From the NCBI RefSeq assembly GCF_965638725.1, contig NC_134958.1:13953464-14017463 (forward strand): a stretch of 64,000 nt of DNA. The letters run 5' to 3'. Below are positions 1-12,500 of this stretch, piece by piece; position 1 is the stretch's first letter; every line of letters begins with the position of its first letter. Origin of the DNA: Aptenodytes patagonicus (taxonomy: Eukaryota > Chordata > Aves > Sphenisciformes > Spheniscidae). The notes under the pieces are model-generated. The model was not told the DNA's origin and searched no databases. It saw only the letters and a list, made by a program, of their open reading frames with translations. The position numbers and the translations under genes are program-made.

Positions 1-3000
1 GCTTCACGGGCTGCAGACGCCATCTCAACACCTGAATAAGTTTTCCTTGGGTAGAGCAAAAAAATAAAAGAACAGCGACTCCTCTACAGCTAACTAGCAC
101 CTTGGCTATTCTGCAATGAACTCCGGCTGTTTCAGACCCACCTCCAGACAGCGACCCTGAGGGAGGACACACAGACGTATGGCTAACTTCATACTATTGC
201 TGCCATCAGGAGCTCAGGCATGTGTTGAATCGCTCTCCTGTGGCTGGGGGACTTGAGGTCTTCACCTGTGGTACGTGACTGTCCTTTCCTTGCTGTGCTG
301 CCCAGCTGCAGGCAGCTTCCCCCTCGCTGTGGCAAGTCCTGCTGTGAAAGATGCCATTGCTGCATGGGTGCTTTGCATCACACACCCGATGCCCGAGTGC
401 TGCAGCAGCCACCGACCTACATGTATGGAAGGAGCACACCAGGCAGGGTCAAGCTCTGAGCACCCCAAGGAGGATATATACACACAATATTGTTATATTT
501 ATCTCCTTATCTCCCCAAAACACACCAACCCAAAATCTAAACAGCTCTTTGGCCTGGCTCTCTTGCTTTGCTCCAGCCTCTGACACAACGGCTGTTTTTC
601 TCTCTGTCATCTTCTGCAAAGCGTTTCCGATCCGTCACATGCTATCAAATTAGCAGCTATGGCAAGAGCTGGCTATAAACAGGCGCTATGTAAACAACAA
701 GCCACAAGAAGAGGCTGGATTTAACTTGCTGGTGTTGAGAGGCTCCCTCTTGCTCGGCTTTTCTTGGGAATAGCTTTTCCCCCTCATGAGCGGCGGGCTC
801 TCCTCCCAGCCAGCTGGTAGAGGCTGCTGGCACCCTCGCTGGGGAGGTGAGCAAGGAAGGCTGTCCCTCCTTCTGGCTGGAGAAAACAGCAGTTTCCTGC
901 TGGGGTGAGATGATGGGTGCCAGGAAAGCAGCTTGGGACCCTCCGCTCCCAGCCAGTGCAGAGGAGCACCATACCCTGGTGCTGGCCCGGCCAAACTGAG
1001 CTGGGCTTCTCCCCCAAACCCACACTTCAACCACAGCTTCCCCCTTGCCAGGGGTCATTGCTACCGGTCCTGGTGGTTGTCTGGGGACTAGAGACCGGCA
1101 GCACCACTTTGAGGTGGGAAACTCAGCTCCCACCCTCCATGTCCCGTGCCGTTAGAAGTGATTTTCCACCAGGAGGAGCTGCCATGTCTCTTTGATTCCC
1201 TTCACATGTTGGAGCTCATTGCATTTTCATTTGTGCACCACATTCAATTCATACTTGGAATGAGTAGAAATAACTCCAAGTTCCCCTCCTAGTTCCCTGA
1301 GCAAAATGGGACCTTATCCACGACTAATCTGAACCAGATGACTGCAGTGGAGGGGAAGAGCAAGGAGAGTCAGTAATAGAGAGATGTTTGTTCTTGCTAA
1401 CAGTGTTTTTAAATGGAAACATCTTGCTTTCAAGTAGAAGGGCTTGGGTTTTCAGTGCGGTCCAAGTGCCAGGTTCTACCAAGTATTGTTATTTCAGATG
1501 AACTTTCATCAAAGCAGATGAAAGTCCGTCCCTGGGCTTCTCTATAAATTATCTGGTATGAAATCCAAACATTAACCTCCATATAATTCACAGCTGCAGT
1601 AACTCTGGGGATAATCCAGGACAATTTGCCATGCACAGACTGTATGTAGTATCTATCTTATATTTATTTCAACATAATTTTAGCCAGCACAAACAACGTG
1701 TTCAGCTTTGGCTGCCTACTACACCAGTCCAGCGACGGGAGTGCCTCTGAGAACTGTAACTCATTTTTGATGAGGCAAAGAACCAGCTCAGCAGATCTTT
1801 CCTTGAGAATCAAGTATTTGCTAAGGGAGGACCACACGTCCTTCATTTCAGAGGGAATGGCATTGCTGAGAAAGAGCATGAACCTGGAAGACATGAAGAC
1901 TTGTTCCACCTGCCTCTGGGGTGGCTCATGCTCGTGGCAGCATCGGGACCACCGCCTCTGACGGCAGCATTGGGACCACCACATCCGATGGCAGCATCGG
2001 TCACGGTCAGTCCCTCCAGTGCTCCGATGCTAATGGAGCCCAGCCAACCCCAAGCATCGAGCGGTCCTGTCTCCCAGCTGGTCAGGCAGACACCTCGTGC
2101 AGGAGATTTGGGGCCTGACCTGCATCCCCAGAGCAAAGCCATCATGGGCTCGCAGCAAGCGACTTGGCCAGCTCCATTCATGAATCATCTCATAACCAGG
2201 GATCTCTGGTGACACAGTAATTATGCGTTACAGTGTGGCTTCATTATTATTCTCGTATGTCCACAAGCACAGCCTGGTGCAATAGAGATGTGTCTTTCCA
2301 AGAGTTTCATCAAATGAAGGGCTAAACTCATCTGTGGTGTAACCAGGTCAACCTTGGAGCTTACCCCAGAGCCGAGCCTGGCTCAGGCAAGCCAAGTAGT
2401 GAGTAATGGGTTGATGAACTCTCTCCAGACTTACAATTTGGGATGGGTTTGGCGATATTTCTCTCAGGAGCTTTCCTTGAGCAAGGTGATGTATTGCACT
2501 GAAGACAGACGTGTCTGCAGCGTTACATGTCCCGAATCTCCTGGACACAGGCACTATGAGCCACGCTCTTCCTGCAGCCCCTGCCCCACTGCACAGCCAG
2601 ACAGGCAGGCTCCAATTATCCCGATGACTTGCTTTAATTGCTTGCATCCACCAAGGCAGCATCTCCTTCCTCCCGCTCAGCAGTGACAGTAAATTAAACA
2701 CGCAGATAAATAGAGGGGTGGGATGAGCTGCATGGCAGGAAGGACAGAAATGCAGCCGTGCTCCACGCGTGGGCTCCAGATGCTGCGAGGTGGGAGGTGG
2801 AGGGGCACAGGGACCCCCCCAGTCTGGTTTTGGGACAGCTTTTGTTAATTAGCCCAGCTCAAGCCCCTGAGCATCTGTCTGCCTGTGTTTGCTCTGCTGC
2901 AGCTATGGTTATGGACTTCTGCTTGCCCCAAGGGATGTGTGCTGCCACATGCCCCCCCCTGCAGTGTCCCTAGGGTCCCCCAGCGTCCTCCATCCTGTCC

Positions 3001-5950
3001 CCACGCCATGCATTGCAGCTGGTGTGTGCTCACAGGCTTGCGAGCTTCCCATCCCCACGATATATGCACCAATTTTATCTCGGCAGAGCCGGGAGAGGGA
3101 GCCCAAGCCACCCCCACCGCCGCTCCTCGCCCCAGCCCCTGGCACCCACAGAGCTCCTTGCCCGCCATGGCTGCTCAGCGAGGCAGCGTGGCACCGCACC
3201 GCTCTCAGCATCACCCACGGACATGCTGCGGGTGGGAAATTCTGGCTCCCTCCAGCAAGGGCTCTGCTTGGCAGTTCTTTGCAGCAGATGTGTCTGCACG
3301 GGGTTGGGGCTACACGGCCTGATCCAGCCCTGCAGGAGTATTCCCGTTGGCCATCCAGTAGGCATCCTTCTGGGCCACGGGAGACACGTTCCCACAAGCC
3401 GTGCGTGCAGCATGGGGCTGAGCGACCCGCCCCACACAGCCCTGATGCTGATTCCCTCTGCAGGCAACTCCAGCTGGAGGAGGCCATGCCAGCAGGAGGT
3501 TTTAACTCTTTGTAGGTGCTGAGCATCTCCCTTTCCCGGGGGGCTGCAACAGGAGAGTGGGTGCTGTCAGTGCAGGTCTGCACAGCCCCGGCACACCCCC
3601 CTCCTCGGCCCCCCCGGGAGGGCAAGTCCAGTCTGGGGCTTGAATGGGGTCCCAACAAACCTTCAAAGCAAAACCCCATTAACAAAGCCCCTGCAACCTA
3701 TCACTGGCTTAATTTTGGTCCAAAATATAATAAAATATCTTTCCAGTCTGCCAAAAGCCGGATGATTTGGGATTGGAGTTGCTGTGCTATACTGGTGAAA
3801 CAAGGAGCCCGTGCTATTTTCCCAGCCATGGGGCAAAGCTAAGGGCCCGTTTGCCCCCGCCAGCTCTCAGCAGTGCCCTGTGCATCCATTAATGTCATTT
3901 TCTGCTGGGACTCATGCAGAGACGGTGTGCCCTCAGCCTGCGGCATTGCTGGAGGGCAGCTGCAGTGCAGGTGCTCAGGGCAGGGAATTGGTCCGTGCTC
4001 GGCAGGGCCAGCACTGCTGTGGCTTCCCCATCGCTGCAAAATCCCACCTTCCCACCCCAGCAACGGCTGAGCCACCCCAGCATCCCTCCTGCTCTGTGGC
4101 AAGGGCTTGGCTGGCGGGGCTGTGTCCCCTGGCCCTCCCTGTCCTCCCTGCTCCACCCCGAAGGGGGTCCCAGCCCTTTCCCCAACAGGAGCATTTCTGG
4201 GCTCCCCCTCAGCAGCAGCATTTGGGGTTTGGGGCATGCTGGGGTTTACCACCATATGGAGAGGCCACATGGCTGCAGCGTCCCTCTATCAGCAGGATCA
4301 GGCCCCCAGGAGCCACCCAGCAACGCATGCCTTCCCAGCAGCCTTTCCCTTCTCACCCTACCTTCGCCGGCTGTCCCAGTTCGCCACTCCAAGCGAGTTG
4401 TTTCAATCAGCTAATTGGTGCTAATTAGTCCCAGCAGCTCCAGACGAGTGCAGGAGGCACAGCGGGCCCCAGGCACTGCCGCTTCCACGGCACAAGCAAT
4501 GGCGGCTGGAGCACGGCAGCTCCTCTAAGGCTTTGCAAGAGCCTGGTTTCTCCCTGTTCGGCTTACCTGGGCCTCGATGTCCCCTGCCTCAGTCACCTCC
4601 CAAGCTCTGTTTAGTTTTAAGCATCATCTCTGTCCGCATTGAGCCTGCCGCCTCGGTCACCAGCTCCTGGGAAAATGGGGTTTTTGTTGGGAAGAGGTCA
4701 TCGCTGGGTGGTTCGGGAATTAGAGGTGGCTTCTTCTGCTGGCTAATGTCATTAGCTCTACGTTAATTGCATTAACCTTTCTCACAGTTTCCAGTCCAGC
4801 TCACAGGACATGGTTTATCTTTAAAAACAGAGTTGATTTTTAGAAGAATGTCAGAGGACAGACATTTTTTTACAACTCCTGGTATTCACTTGTTATCAAA
4901 TCCACTAACGTTTTATGGGAAGGTTCGGTAATCTTTCATCAGACTCTCGGCTGAATAATCTCCTTATAAAAAGGAAATCCTTTGTTTATTAGCAAAGTGC
5001 TTTTCTTTAAGGGGAATTGGAAATGCATTTGGTATTGGCCTCAAGTATTTTTAATTTAGCAACAATAAAATAAGTTGGTGCAACATCTAATCTAATGGCT
5101 GGATAATTCTGCGCCTGGGCTGTGTCCTGCTGGTTTCATTCCTCTCCAACCAGGAGACAAGGAGCTAAAATGCTACGTTTTCTAAGTATTGCTTCTCTCA
5201 TCTCCGGTGACGGCGAACTTAAAAAATGTGAGAAAATGCCTGTGTTTTGTGGCTGGTGCAAGGGTGTGCAGGGGTGTGCAAGGCCTGGCAATGCAGGCCA
5301 TGGCTAGCAGGGATGCTTCAGTGCCTTCTGGTACCCTGCACCCCTGAATTTATTTAGAGTTGGTGCTGTCAGGAGGGCAGTTTGCTCAGTGGTGAGAAGA
5401 GGAAGCGGGATAAAATTACACAGATTTTATTCCTTCATCAGTGACTTCATGGCAGCTGTTTGGGCCCCGGTCTGTGGAGGTACCCGGGCACCCAGCCACA
5501 CGGTGGGACACCGGAGTCCTAAGAAACCCTGTGCATCCAAATGCCACCTCCAGTCTGGGCCACCCTTCATCCACCTAGAAAATAGGACTGACAGCTCTAG
5601 GACAAAGCAGTGGTCTCTGGTGTTGTCACTGTTTTATAATAGGGGAAAAAAAAAAATCACCTTGCGAAACAAGGACGTGGATGGATGCTTATGGATGCTA
5701 TAGGACCCTACTGCGATGCCCAGCCGGGAGGGACCAGGCAGCAAGGTGCGAACCCTGCAGCGCATCCCCAGCTCCCGCTGCAGAACGCTGATGATAAAAG
5801 ATGTGACTTGGTTGCAATCGCCCTGCAGAAGCTGGCGACGCAGCCTGTCGTCGGGTCAGTGCCCAGAAACCCGCATTTATTGTTACTGCTTTGGAGAGAG
5901 GAGAGCTATTGCACTCCCGGTGTATACACGCTGGTCTTACTGGTCACCAC
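1..5950. other. Upstream intergenic region, no supported gene
   Basis: No frame here shows a recognisable domain or a plausible exon series. Open frames of 60-260 codons on both strands (for example around 2.9-3.7 kb) overlap one another in several frames, as expected of GC-rich noncoding DNA. The stretch holds a 27-bp imperfect tandem repeat near 1936-2005 and an AT-rich island at about 4740-5110. It is presumably the 5' flank of CORO2B; far upstream elements or noncoding exons of that gene cannot be excluded. Confidence 0.6.
1936..2005. repeat. 27-bp imperfect tandem repeat, about 2.5 copies
   Basis: Units start at 1936, 1963 and 1990. Each begins GGCAGCAT followed by C or T and GG. Units 1 and 2 agree across most of their 27 bases; unit 3 diverges after its first 11 bases. 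Because the unit is a multiple of three it keeps an open frame on the + strand, which explains the small repetitive reading frame there. I read it as a minisatellite seed and not as a coding repeat. Confidence 0.75.
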
Positions 5951-6140
5951 CGGACCTCGGTGATCGACCGTGTGCAGGGAGGCCCCTCCTGGGCGGCCGC
6001 CATCCCCTTGCGCATCACCGGGGGGGGGCGGCAGGTGCCTGCCCGGCTCCTGCCCCCGGGAAGGGGAACTCGGGTTGGCAAAGAGTTAAAAAATGGCCTT
6101 TTCTCCCCGGAGCCGAGCGGCATCCGCGTCCCGCTCACCG

Positions 6141-6159
6141 CCCCCCCCCCCCCCCCCCC
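6141..6159. repeat. Poly-C run (19 C) in the promoter island
   Basis: Nineteen consecutive C on the + strand, about 360 bp upstream of the CORO2B ATG. The opposite strand is G19. Such runs are length-polymorphic and can form i-motif or G-quadruplex structures in vitro; whether this one does is unknown. Confidence 0.9.
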
Positions 6160-6519
6160 TTGACTGGCCTCCCTGCCTGCCCCTGCCTGCCCCGGCCTCC
6201 CCCTCCCGCGCGGGAGGCGGCTGCTCCGTCACCGCGGCGCGGGCTGACATCACCGCCGCCGCCGCGCCGAGGTCCGACCGCTTCGGCTGCTCGCCCGGGC
6301 GGGCTGCGGAGGGCGGAGGGCTGCGGGCTCCCCGCTCTGCTGCAGCCGCTGGAGCCGGCTCCTCCGCAGGGAAAACGCAGCAGCAGCGTCCCTCACCCCC
6401 CGGCGTCCTTTTTCTTCTTTATTTTTCATTTCCCCCCCCTCTTTTTCGGCCCCCCCTCCGCGCATCTCCCGCTCCCCCCGCCGCCCGCGGAGCTCTCTCA
6501 CCCCTCCGCGACTTCCCGC

Positions 6520-6534
6520 ATGACTGTCACCAAG
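6520..6534 (+). CDS. CORO2B: CORO2B coding exon 1 (residues 1-5, MTVTK)
   Basis: ATG ACT GTC ACC AAG is followed directly by the donor GTAAGG. The exon ends in phase 0 and joins exon 2, which itself opens with ATG. The start context is weak (C at -3, A at +4), so ribosomes could bypass it and use Met6 in exon 2. MTVTK matches the known N terminus of the long vertebrate CORO2B isoform, which decides the call despite its small size. The 5'UTR boundary is not visible. Confidence 0.9.
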
Positions 6535-9500
6535 GTAAGGACCTGCCTTCCCCGGCTCGGATGCTGTGCCGGCCCCGCGACGTGCCACCCCCGCCCCGCT
6601 GCCCGCAAGGTGCCGCGCTGGGGGCTGCGGAGCGGGGCCCGGCCGCCGCCTGCCCCCGCCCAGGTTGCTGCTTTTTATTTATTTTATTTTATTGTTGGGT
6701 TGTTTTTTTTTTTTTAATTTCCTCGCGTCTCCCGCTTGCTCGGCCCCTCCAGCTCGCAGCTGTGCTGCATTTTTAACCCTTGGAGCAGCCGGCCGGGAGG
6801 GCCGGGGGAGGGCTGAGCATCCCCCGCGGGCGGACCCCGCCATAAGCCGCTTCCCGCGGCCGCTCGGCAGATGCTGCCCAGACCTCTACAGGTGGCTGCC
6901 GGCTTGTCTGGGGGCGGGGGAGACCTCGGGAATGGGAATGGGGCTGGGGGGGGGATTAAGAAGCGGGATGGGGGGGCTGCGGGGTGAAAGGGCTCGGTGG
7001 CGGCTGAGCAAACCCACCCCGAGTGGAGCTGCCGGGTGTGGGAGGCAATGCGGAGGCACTTTGGCCCCCAAATCTGCCCTCTAACCGTCTGCTGGATCAG
7101 CCTGAGAGCTCTGCTCTCCCAAATTGCTGCCAGTGCTGCAGAGGGGAAGGTTTTGCTCTCTGAGGTCTGTTTCCCATTTCTCCCCATCCCCACGATCCCT
7201 CGTACCAGGGAGCTGAGTTCATCACCTCCCGCTTGCCCCATCCTGCAGCGTGTCGGGGTTGTGCCAGGGTGAATCTGCCACCGGGGTGGTCCAGAGCATG
7301 CAGCATCCTGCTGAATTGGTGCATGATACAGCAGTGTCCGGAGGAAAGGGGCCACCTTCAGACTGTGGGAGCCGTGGGACTTCGGGAGTGGAGCAGTCCA
7401 AGCTGGACCTGCTTGGCCCAAGCCCTCCCACTTGCTCTGCAGCCCTGTCACGAGGATGTGGTTGTGCCAATGAGGCTAATGGTTCATACACTCGAGGGGA
7501 AACAGCAGCCCCCCCTGCCTCGGGAAGCTCCCTGAGCAAAGGGCTGCCTGGCCCCACGGCAGGCAGGGTCTGGCCATAGCTGGAGGGGTCTCAGCAGGCT
7601 GCGATCGCCATCCTGGGGATGGGACCGACAGGGTCCCTGCAGGCATTTGGTGTCACACAGCTAATCCGGGCTGTGGCACGGCTCATGGGGCCATGGCGCA
7701 GACTTGCCAGGGCATTGGGCATGTCACTGAATTAACTAGCTTGGTGCATACAGAGTGGAAGCAAATGGGACTGAAGCTGTTGTGGTCCTTCTCCGAGCCC
7801 TGAGGCGGGACATGTCCGGGGAGGGCAGCAGTAGCTGTGCTCTGTTTGCTGCCTTTCACCCCAAATGTTGCTGGCCTCCCTGGCGGGAGGGGACACACAG
7901 TGGGGGCACGCGTGTTGGCATGAGCGTGCTGGGGACATCCAATGAGCCTGAAGATACTGCAGGACTGACGCTGGTGTGTGCCCAGGCTCCTCAGTGAAGA
8001 GGCTGCTGGGGAGGAATCGCTCTCTCCTGTCTTTGTCCTTAGCAAATAACTTGCGTTTTGCCTGCTTGGCTTTTGCTGGGTGGTCACCAGCGTTTACATT
8101 TGTTGTTGGGTATTTCTGTGTGCCTCGTGCTGCATCGCGCCGTCCCACAGCCCCTGCCAGCTTGACAAACCCACCAGCATCTCTGTTCAAGAAGAAGTGT
8201 GTTTCCAGCTCTTCTGGGTGCTGGGAGAGGGATTGATGGACGGACCTGAAAGGTCAGTTGGGCTGAAAGAACTACAAACTTACTGATATCAAGTGTCACA
8301 GTTTTAAGCCAGGCTGACTAATTTGTAGTGCTCGTTAACAGATTTTTTTCTGAGTGCAAATTGATTTATTCAGAGCTATGTTGAGAAAAGGCCGCAGGGC
8401 TGTAAGGAAAGCACCATCAGTAGGACGGGAAAGGACTCTGCTGTAAATTTTTGGAGAGCGGAGGTGTAAACTGGAAAGAGCTATGCCATGTGCACAGAGT
8501 ATGCTTTTGCTAAAGCAGTGTAAAGTTCTAATACACCCTACAGATATTATTTCCTGCAACATGGACTATTCTAATGCAAGCTAAAGAAAGCCCAAGAGCA
8601 AGCTCCTGACCTGCTACGGCATCAGTGCTGGAGTCTTTCCAGGCAAGTCGGGACATGGACTCCAGCACCAAGGTGGAGAACATGTCCTTTACTCACTGTT
8701 CCATTCTCTTGGTGCAAGGCTGGCACACACGGCCCAGGCTGATGAGGTGGGGGAAAAAGAAAGTGGCATGAGCACCCGTGGGAGAGGAGATGCTTTTTCT
8801 GTGTGTTTTTGGCTGCCAGGAGTCAGTGCGAGGTGGTGCCTCGGGGAAGGGTCCAGCGCCCCGAGGCTGGAGGGAAGGGGGGTGCTGGGGATGGGGAATT
8901 GTGCGTGCATTCCCATGGTGGGGCAGGCAAAGCGGGGAGCCCTGGGGAACCTCTGGGGTCTTTGCATCCAGCCCAGCAGCAGGTGTCTAACTAAAACCAG
9001 TAAAGCCCACAGCTCCCTGTGCTGCCAGAGGCAGGCATTTACGGCGTTCCTGCAACGACTCCTCCCACGCTGGGGCCGCTTCCCAGGAGGTGCTGGAAAC
9101 AGGAGCCATGGGTAGGATTTTACAAACTTTGCAAATATTCCTGAGCAATTCATCCTTAGAGGAAAATTGATTTGAAAATCAGGTCCGGGTGCCTAACACC
9201 AGGCCGAGCTGTCCTAGTGCCAGCCTGAGGCATGGGGAGGCACAAAAAGCTTTTCTTGGGTTGGGGGGGGGGGGCTGGGGGAAGGTAAGGAGGGGGCAGA
9301 AATATCTGCTGTCAGTATGTGAAACAAGCTGGTTTCATCCGTGTCCCAAGCCACCCCCTTCCCTCCCACAGGAAGAAATGCAAGCAGCTGCAGCGCATCC
9401 CCAGACCTTGCTCTTTTGGGGGAGTTTGCTACCCGGGAGAGTTTAAAGCAGGTTATAAATAGGATGGAGAAGGACCGATTGAAATGCAAAAAGAGCCCAC

Positions 9501-12500
9501 GCCTCACGCTCGGGGATCTGCCCAAACCCTGTGACACCTCCCTGGCATCATTGCATGCCGTGCCGTGCCGTGCCATGCCACACCAGCTCTGCCTGGCCAG
9601 GGCTTTCTCCAGGCTCTGCAATAAGAGCCACCACGGTGGTGGCCTTCAGCTGAGAGGGTGCTGTAAGAATCAGGGACAACTTCATCTCTGCTGTAGATCA
9701 GCTGGTCCTGCGAGGGTTTGGAGCTTGGGTTTGGTCTCTGTTGCTTGCAAACAGAAAACCAGCCCAAATGCGTTATGTATAAAGAAAAGGATCTGTGTTA
9801 CGAAGCTAAACAAGTCTGCTTGCAAAAGCAATAGGCAAACAGTGCTGACAGGCCCGGGGCTCATGGCAAATGGAGAATTGCTCGACAGCTGTGGTTTACT
9901 GGGGCTGGGTGAGTAATTCCTCACTTGGGATGACTTTCTGCATTATACCAGCGAGCAGGAAGAGCACGAAGCCGGGCTGATGGCAGGCGGGCGGTGCGGG
10001 GCTTGGGGGAGAAGGGATGTGAGTCACAGGATGGACAACAGAAGAGGGAGGAAAGAGACCACAGCTGGGCTCTCCGGATTTATTTGCCATCGAAAGGGTA
10101 ACGGGATATTTGGGGATACACAAGTGGGAATCCTGTGGTCAGGGAGGGGCTAGACAAATTTAACCTCCGAGCAGGGGTTGTGCTGGGTATATTTTGGCAG
10201 GCAGAGGCATGGCAGAAGTCCCTTGGTACGTCAGTGGTGCTTCCAGCTCCCACCCATCGCCAGAGGCTGTTTCCAAAGCCCTAAATATAATTAACCATGA
10301 ACACAAGTTAGTGGGGGCCTGGGGGCGTGTTAATTTTGGGAATATAGTTTTAAAATGACTGGAGGTTTTTCTAAAAGACGCAGTTTAAAAGAGGATGCCA
10401 TCTGGGAGGTCCCATAGCGTGCATTAGCCTGAATTATCCTATGGTCTCCTCTGGCTTTATTATCTATTAATTGGCATTAGTCATTGAGCCATGCTGCCTA
10501 GATAACGGCTCATCCTCATAGTTCAGCAAGCAGATGAAGCCAAAACCAAACCCAGAGAGGAAATTGCAACTGTGGCCTGTCATGATCAAATGCAGTAAAT
10601 AAACGATGCCCTAACACGGGTAAATAGTAATTACCGCAGAGGCCCTTGATTGGGAGGCTATGGTTACAACGCCGTGACGGTGGCAGTCGAAATGACGTTC
10701 CTGATGGCGAGCCGCAGTGTCCTCTGCCTCAGCGGTAAGGGCAGATCTAGAGTGTCTGGGGCAAATGTTGATCCTGTGGAAAAGCTGATACTTGTTCAAT
10801 CAATAGGAAGCTTGATTGAAGGCACTGGGCCATGTTATCAGGGAAAATGGCTTTGCAGAAATTAGGCTTTGGACAGCACAGCTTGACTTTATTTCTGGGG
10901 AAGTAACGGGTGAAGTCTTCTCTAGGCGGTTTGCTAAAAGTGGATTTGATGAAGCGCTGTGTGTGCTGTGATGCTTGAGAAATGGCTCCAAATAATATTA
11001 ATAAAGCTCATGTTAATGGGTTAGGTGCAAGCTAACCAACATCTCTAGAAAATAGATTAACGGGATTTATCATTGCATGGGGTTTTGTTCATGGTGTTCA
11101 GATCAATAGGGCTCCTTTAACCCTGAACCCAGGCAGGGCTGTGCACCGGGGAGCGGGGCCAGGTCCCCTTGCAGGACCGAGTGTCACAGGAGGCTGCTGG
11201 CACAGCACTGTGACAAAGGGCAGATGCTCCTCCCAGTGGGAGAGGGGCAAGGAGGCAGCGGTGAAGGCAGAAACAACCCACGGAGGGTGTGGGAGGAGTG
11301 GGGCTTTCTCTGCCTCTTGCTGCCTTAAAATCTGTATATTTTTAGTTGGAGTTCAGCGGTGTGGCAGTTGGAAAAGCCTCGCTCATTTGGGCTGCCCAGG
11401 CAGACGTTGCTCATAAATAATTAATTGTGCAAAATGGATTCCCGAGGTGGGTCTGAGGCAGGTATGGAGGGATGGTGGCTCTTCTGGAGGAGCTGCTTTG
11501 CAGCGTGCGATGGGTGGAGATCACGTAATGGTGCCTGGTGCCACAACTGGAAGGGGGTAACGAGGTCACATTGCTTACCAGCTGGACCGGGATGGAACAA
11601 GGCAGTCAGTACTGCATTGTTAATAAAGTACAGAACGAGTCCCCTTGTCTCCAACAGTGTGGATGTTCACTAATCTTTAGCTTTGGTGGGATTTCTGGGG
11701 GTTGGGAATAAGCATAACGGGCCGCTTTGAGTCTAAAAATGGAAGCTCCCCATTTCAAGACGTATTACTCTCATCAAAGGCAACTTGTCTGGCCTGCGTC
11801 TTTTTAATGAGTTTTAATTGTGATTCAATGCAGCATTAATCTGGCGCTTTAATATTGCCCGTCTGTGGCCAGCAGGCTCGCTGGGCGCTGTAATTCATAC
11901 CCTGCAAATGCAACGCGGGGTTGTCCCCCCCCTCTTCTTCTTTTCATGGAAATTTTATCAAATGATGAATAGTTCAATTCATTACCCAGCTAGCAGAGAG
12001 CTCAAAGGAGTCGAATCTTGGATTCCTATCTCCCGAGTCAGTGTGTAATTACCCAAATCTGGCAGCAGGCAAAATCTACGTGACGGAGCCAGCTGCTAGA
12101 GTCCCCCACAAATCTGTGAATCCCATCATTCCCGGGCTGGGAGGGGACCAGCGCCAAGCTCAGCTCCCAGAAATCCCGCGCTCCTTTGTTCATCGCAAAG
12201 CTGTTGGCAAAGCCCCGTCGCTGGAGTTAGTCTGCAGAGCATCGAGCATCGCTGTGAAAAGGCCCGGGAACAAAACTGCCCAGGGAAAGGCTGTGCCAGG
12301 GTGGTGCTGGAGCAGCCGAGACGTTACTTGAGTTGCAGAGAGCAGAGAAATAGGGCTAAACCCTTCAGAGCTGAGCCCAGATTGGGGTCATGCTATGGCA
12401 CACAGCTGGTGAGCACAACAGGGACCCTGCTTGATGGGAAACCCGGGCATCCTAGAGCAGGGCAGGGTGACAGCCGCCTCGCTGCACCAAAAATGAGGCT

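Larger units (their letters stand above)
5950..7000 (+). promoter_or_regulatory. CORO2B: CpG-island promoter region of CORO2B
   Basis: Base composition shifts sharply to GC-rich, CpG-dense sequence around the first coding exon. Visible elements are a 9-G run at 6020-6028, a 19-C run at 6141-6159, a CRE-like TGACATCA at 6245-6252 (one base off the consensus TGACGTCA) and a pyrimidine-rich stretch from about 6408 to 6480, just before the ATG. No TATA box is evident, which fits a dispersed CpG-island promoter. The transcription start is not visible; a position somewhere in 6200-6450 is an inference. The CRE-like site is only a motif match. Confidence 0.7.

Noticed and set aside
2909-3685. 258-codon minus-strand open frame
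   Set aside because: Several frames on both strands are open in the same GC-rich interval, which indicates composition and not coding; glycine/cysteine/proline-rich without domain.
5716-6717. 333-codon + strand open frame across the promoter island
   Set aside because: It is a proline-rich frame through CpG-island DNA where stop codons are rare, overlaps other open frames in the same place, and reads through the exon 1 donor of CORO2B. No domain is visible.
8641-8690. REST/NRSF-like site (CTCCAGCACCAAGGTGGAGA)
   Set aside because: Only the left half fits the RE1 consensus; the right half diverges at several key positions.
12001-12030. Possible tRNA B-box (GAGTCGAATCTTGG)
   Set aside because: Does not match the GGTTCRANNCC box, and no acceptor-stem pairing or A-box is found upstream.
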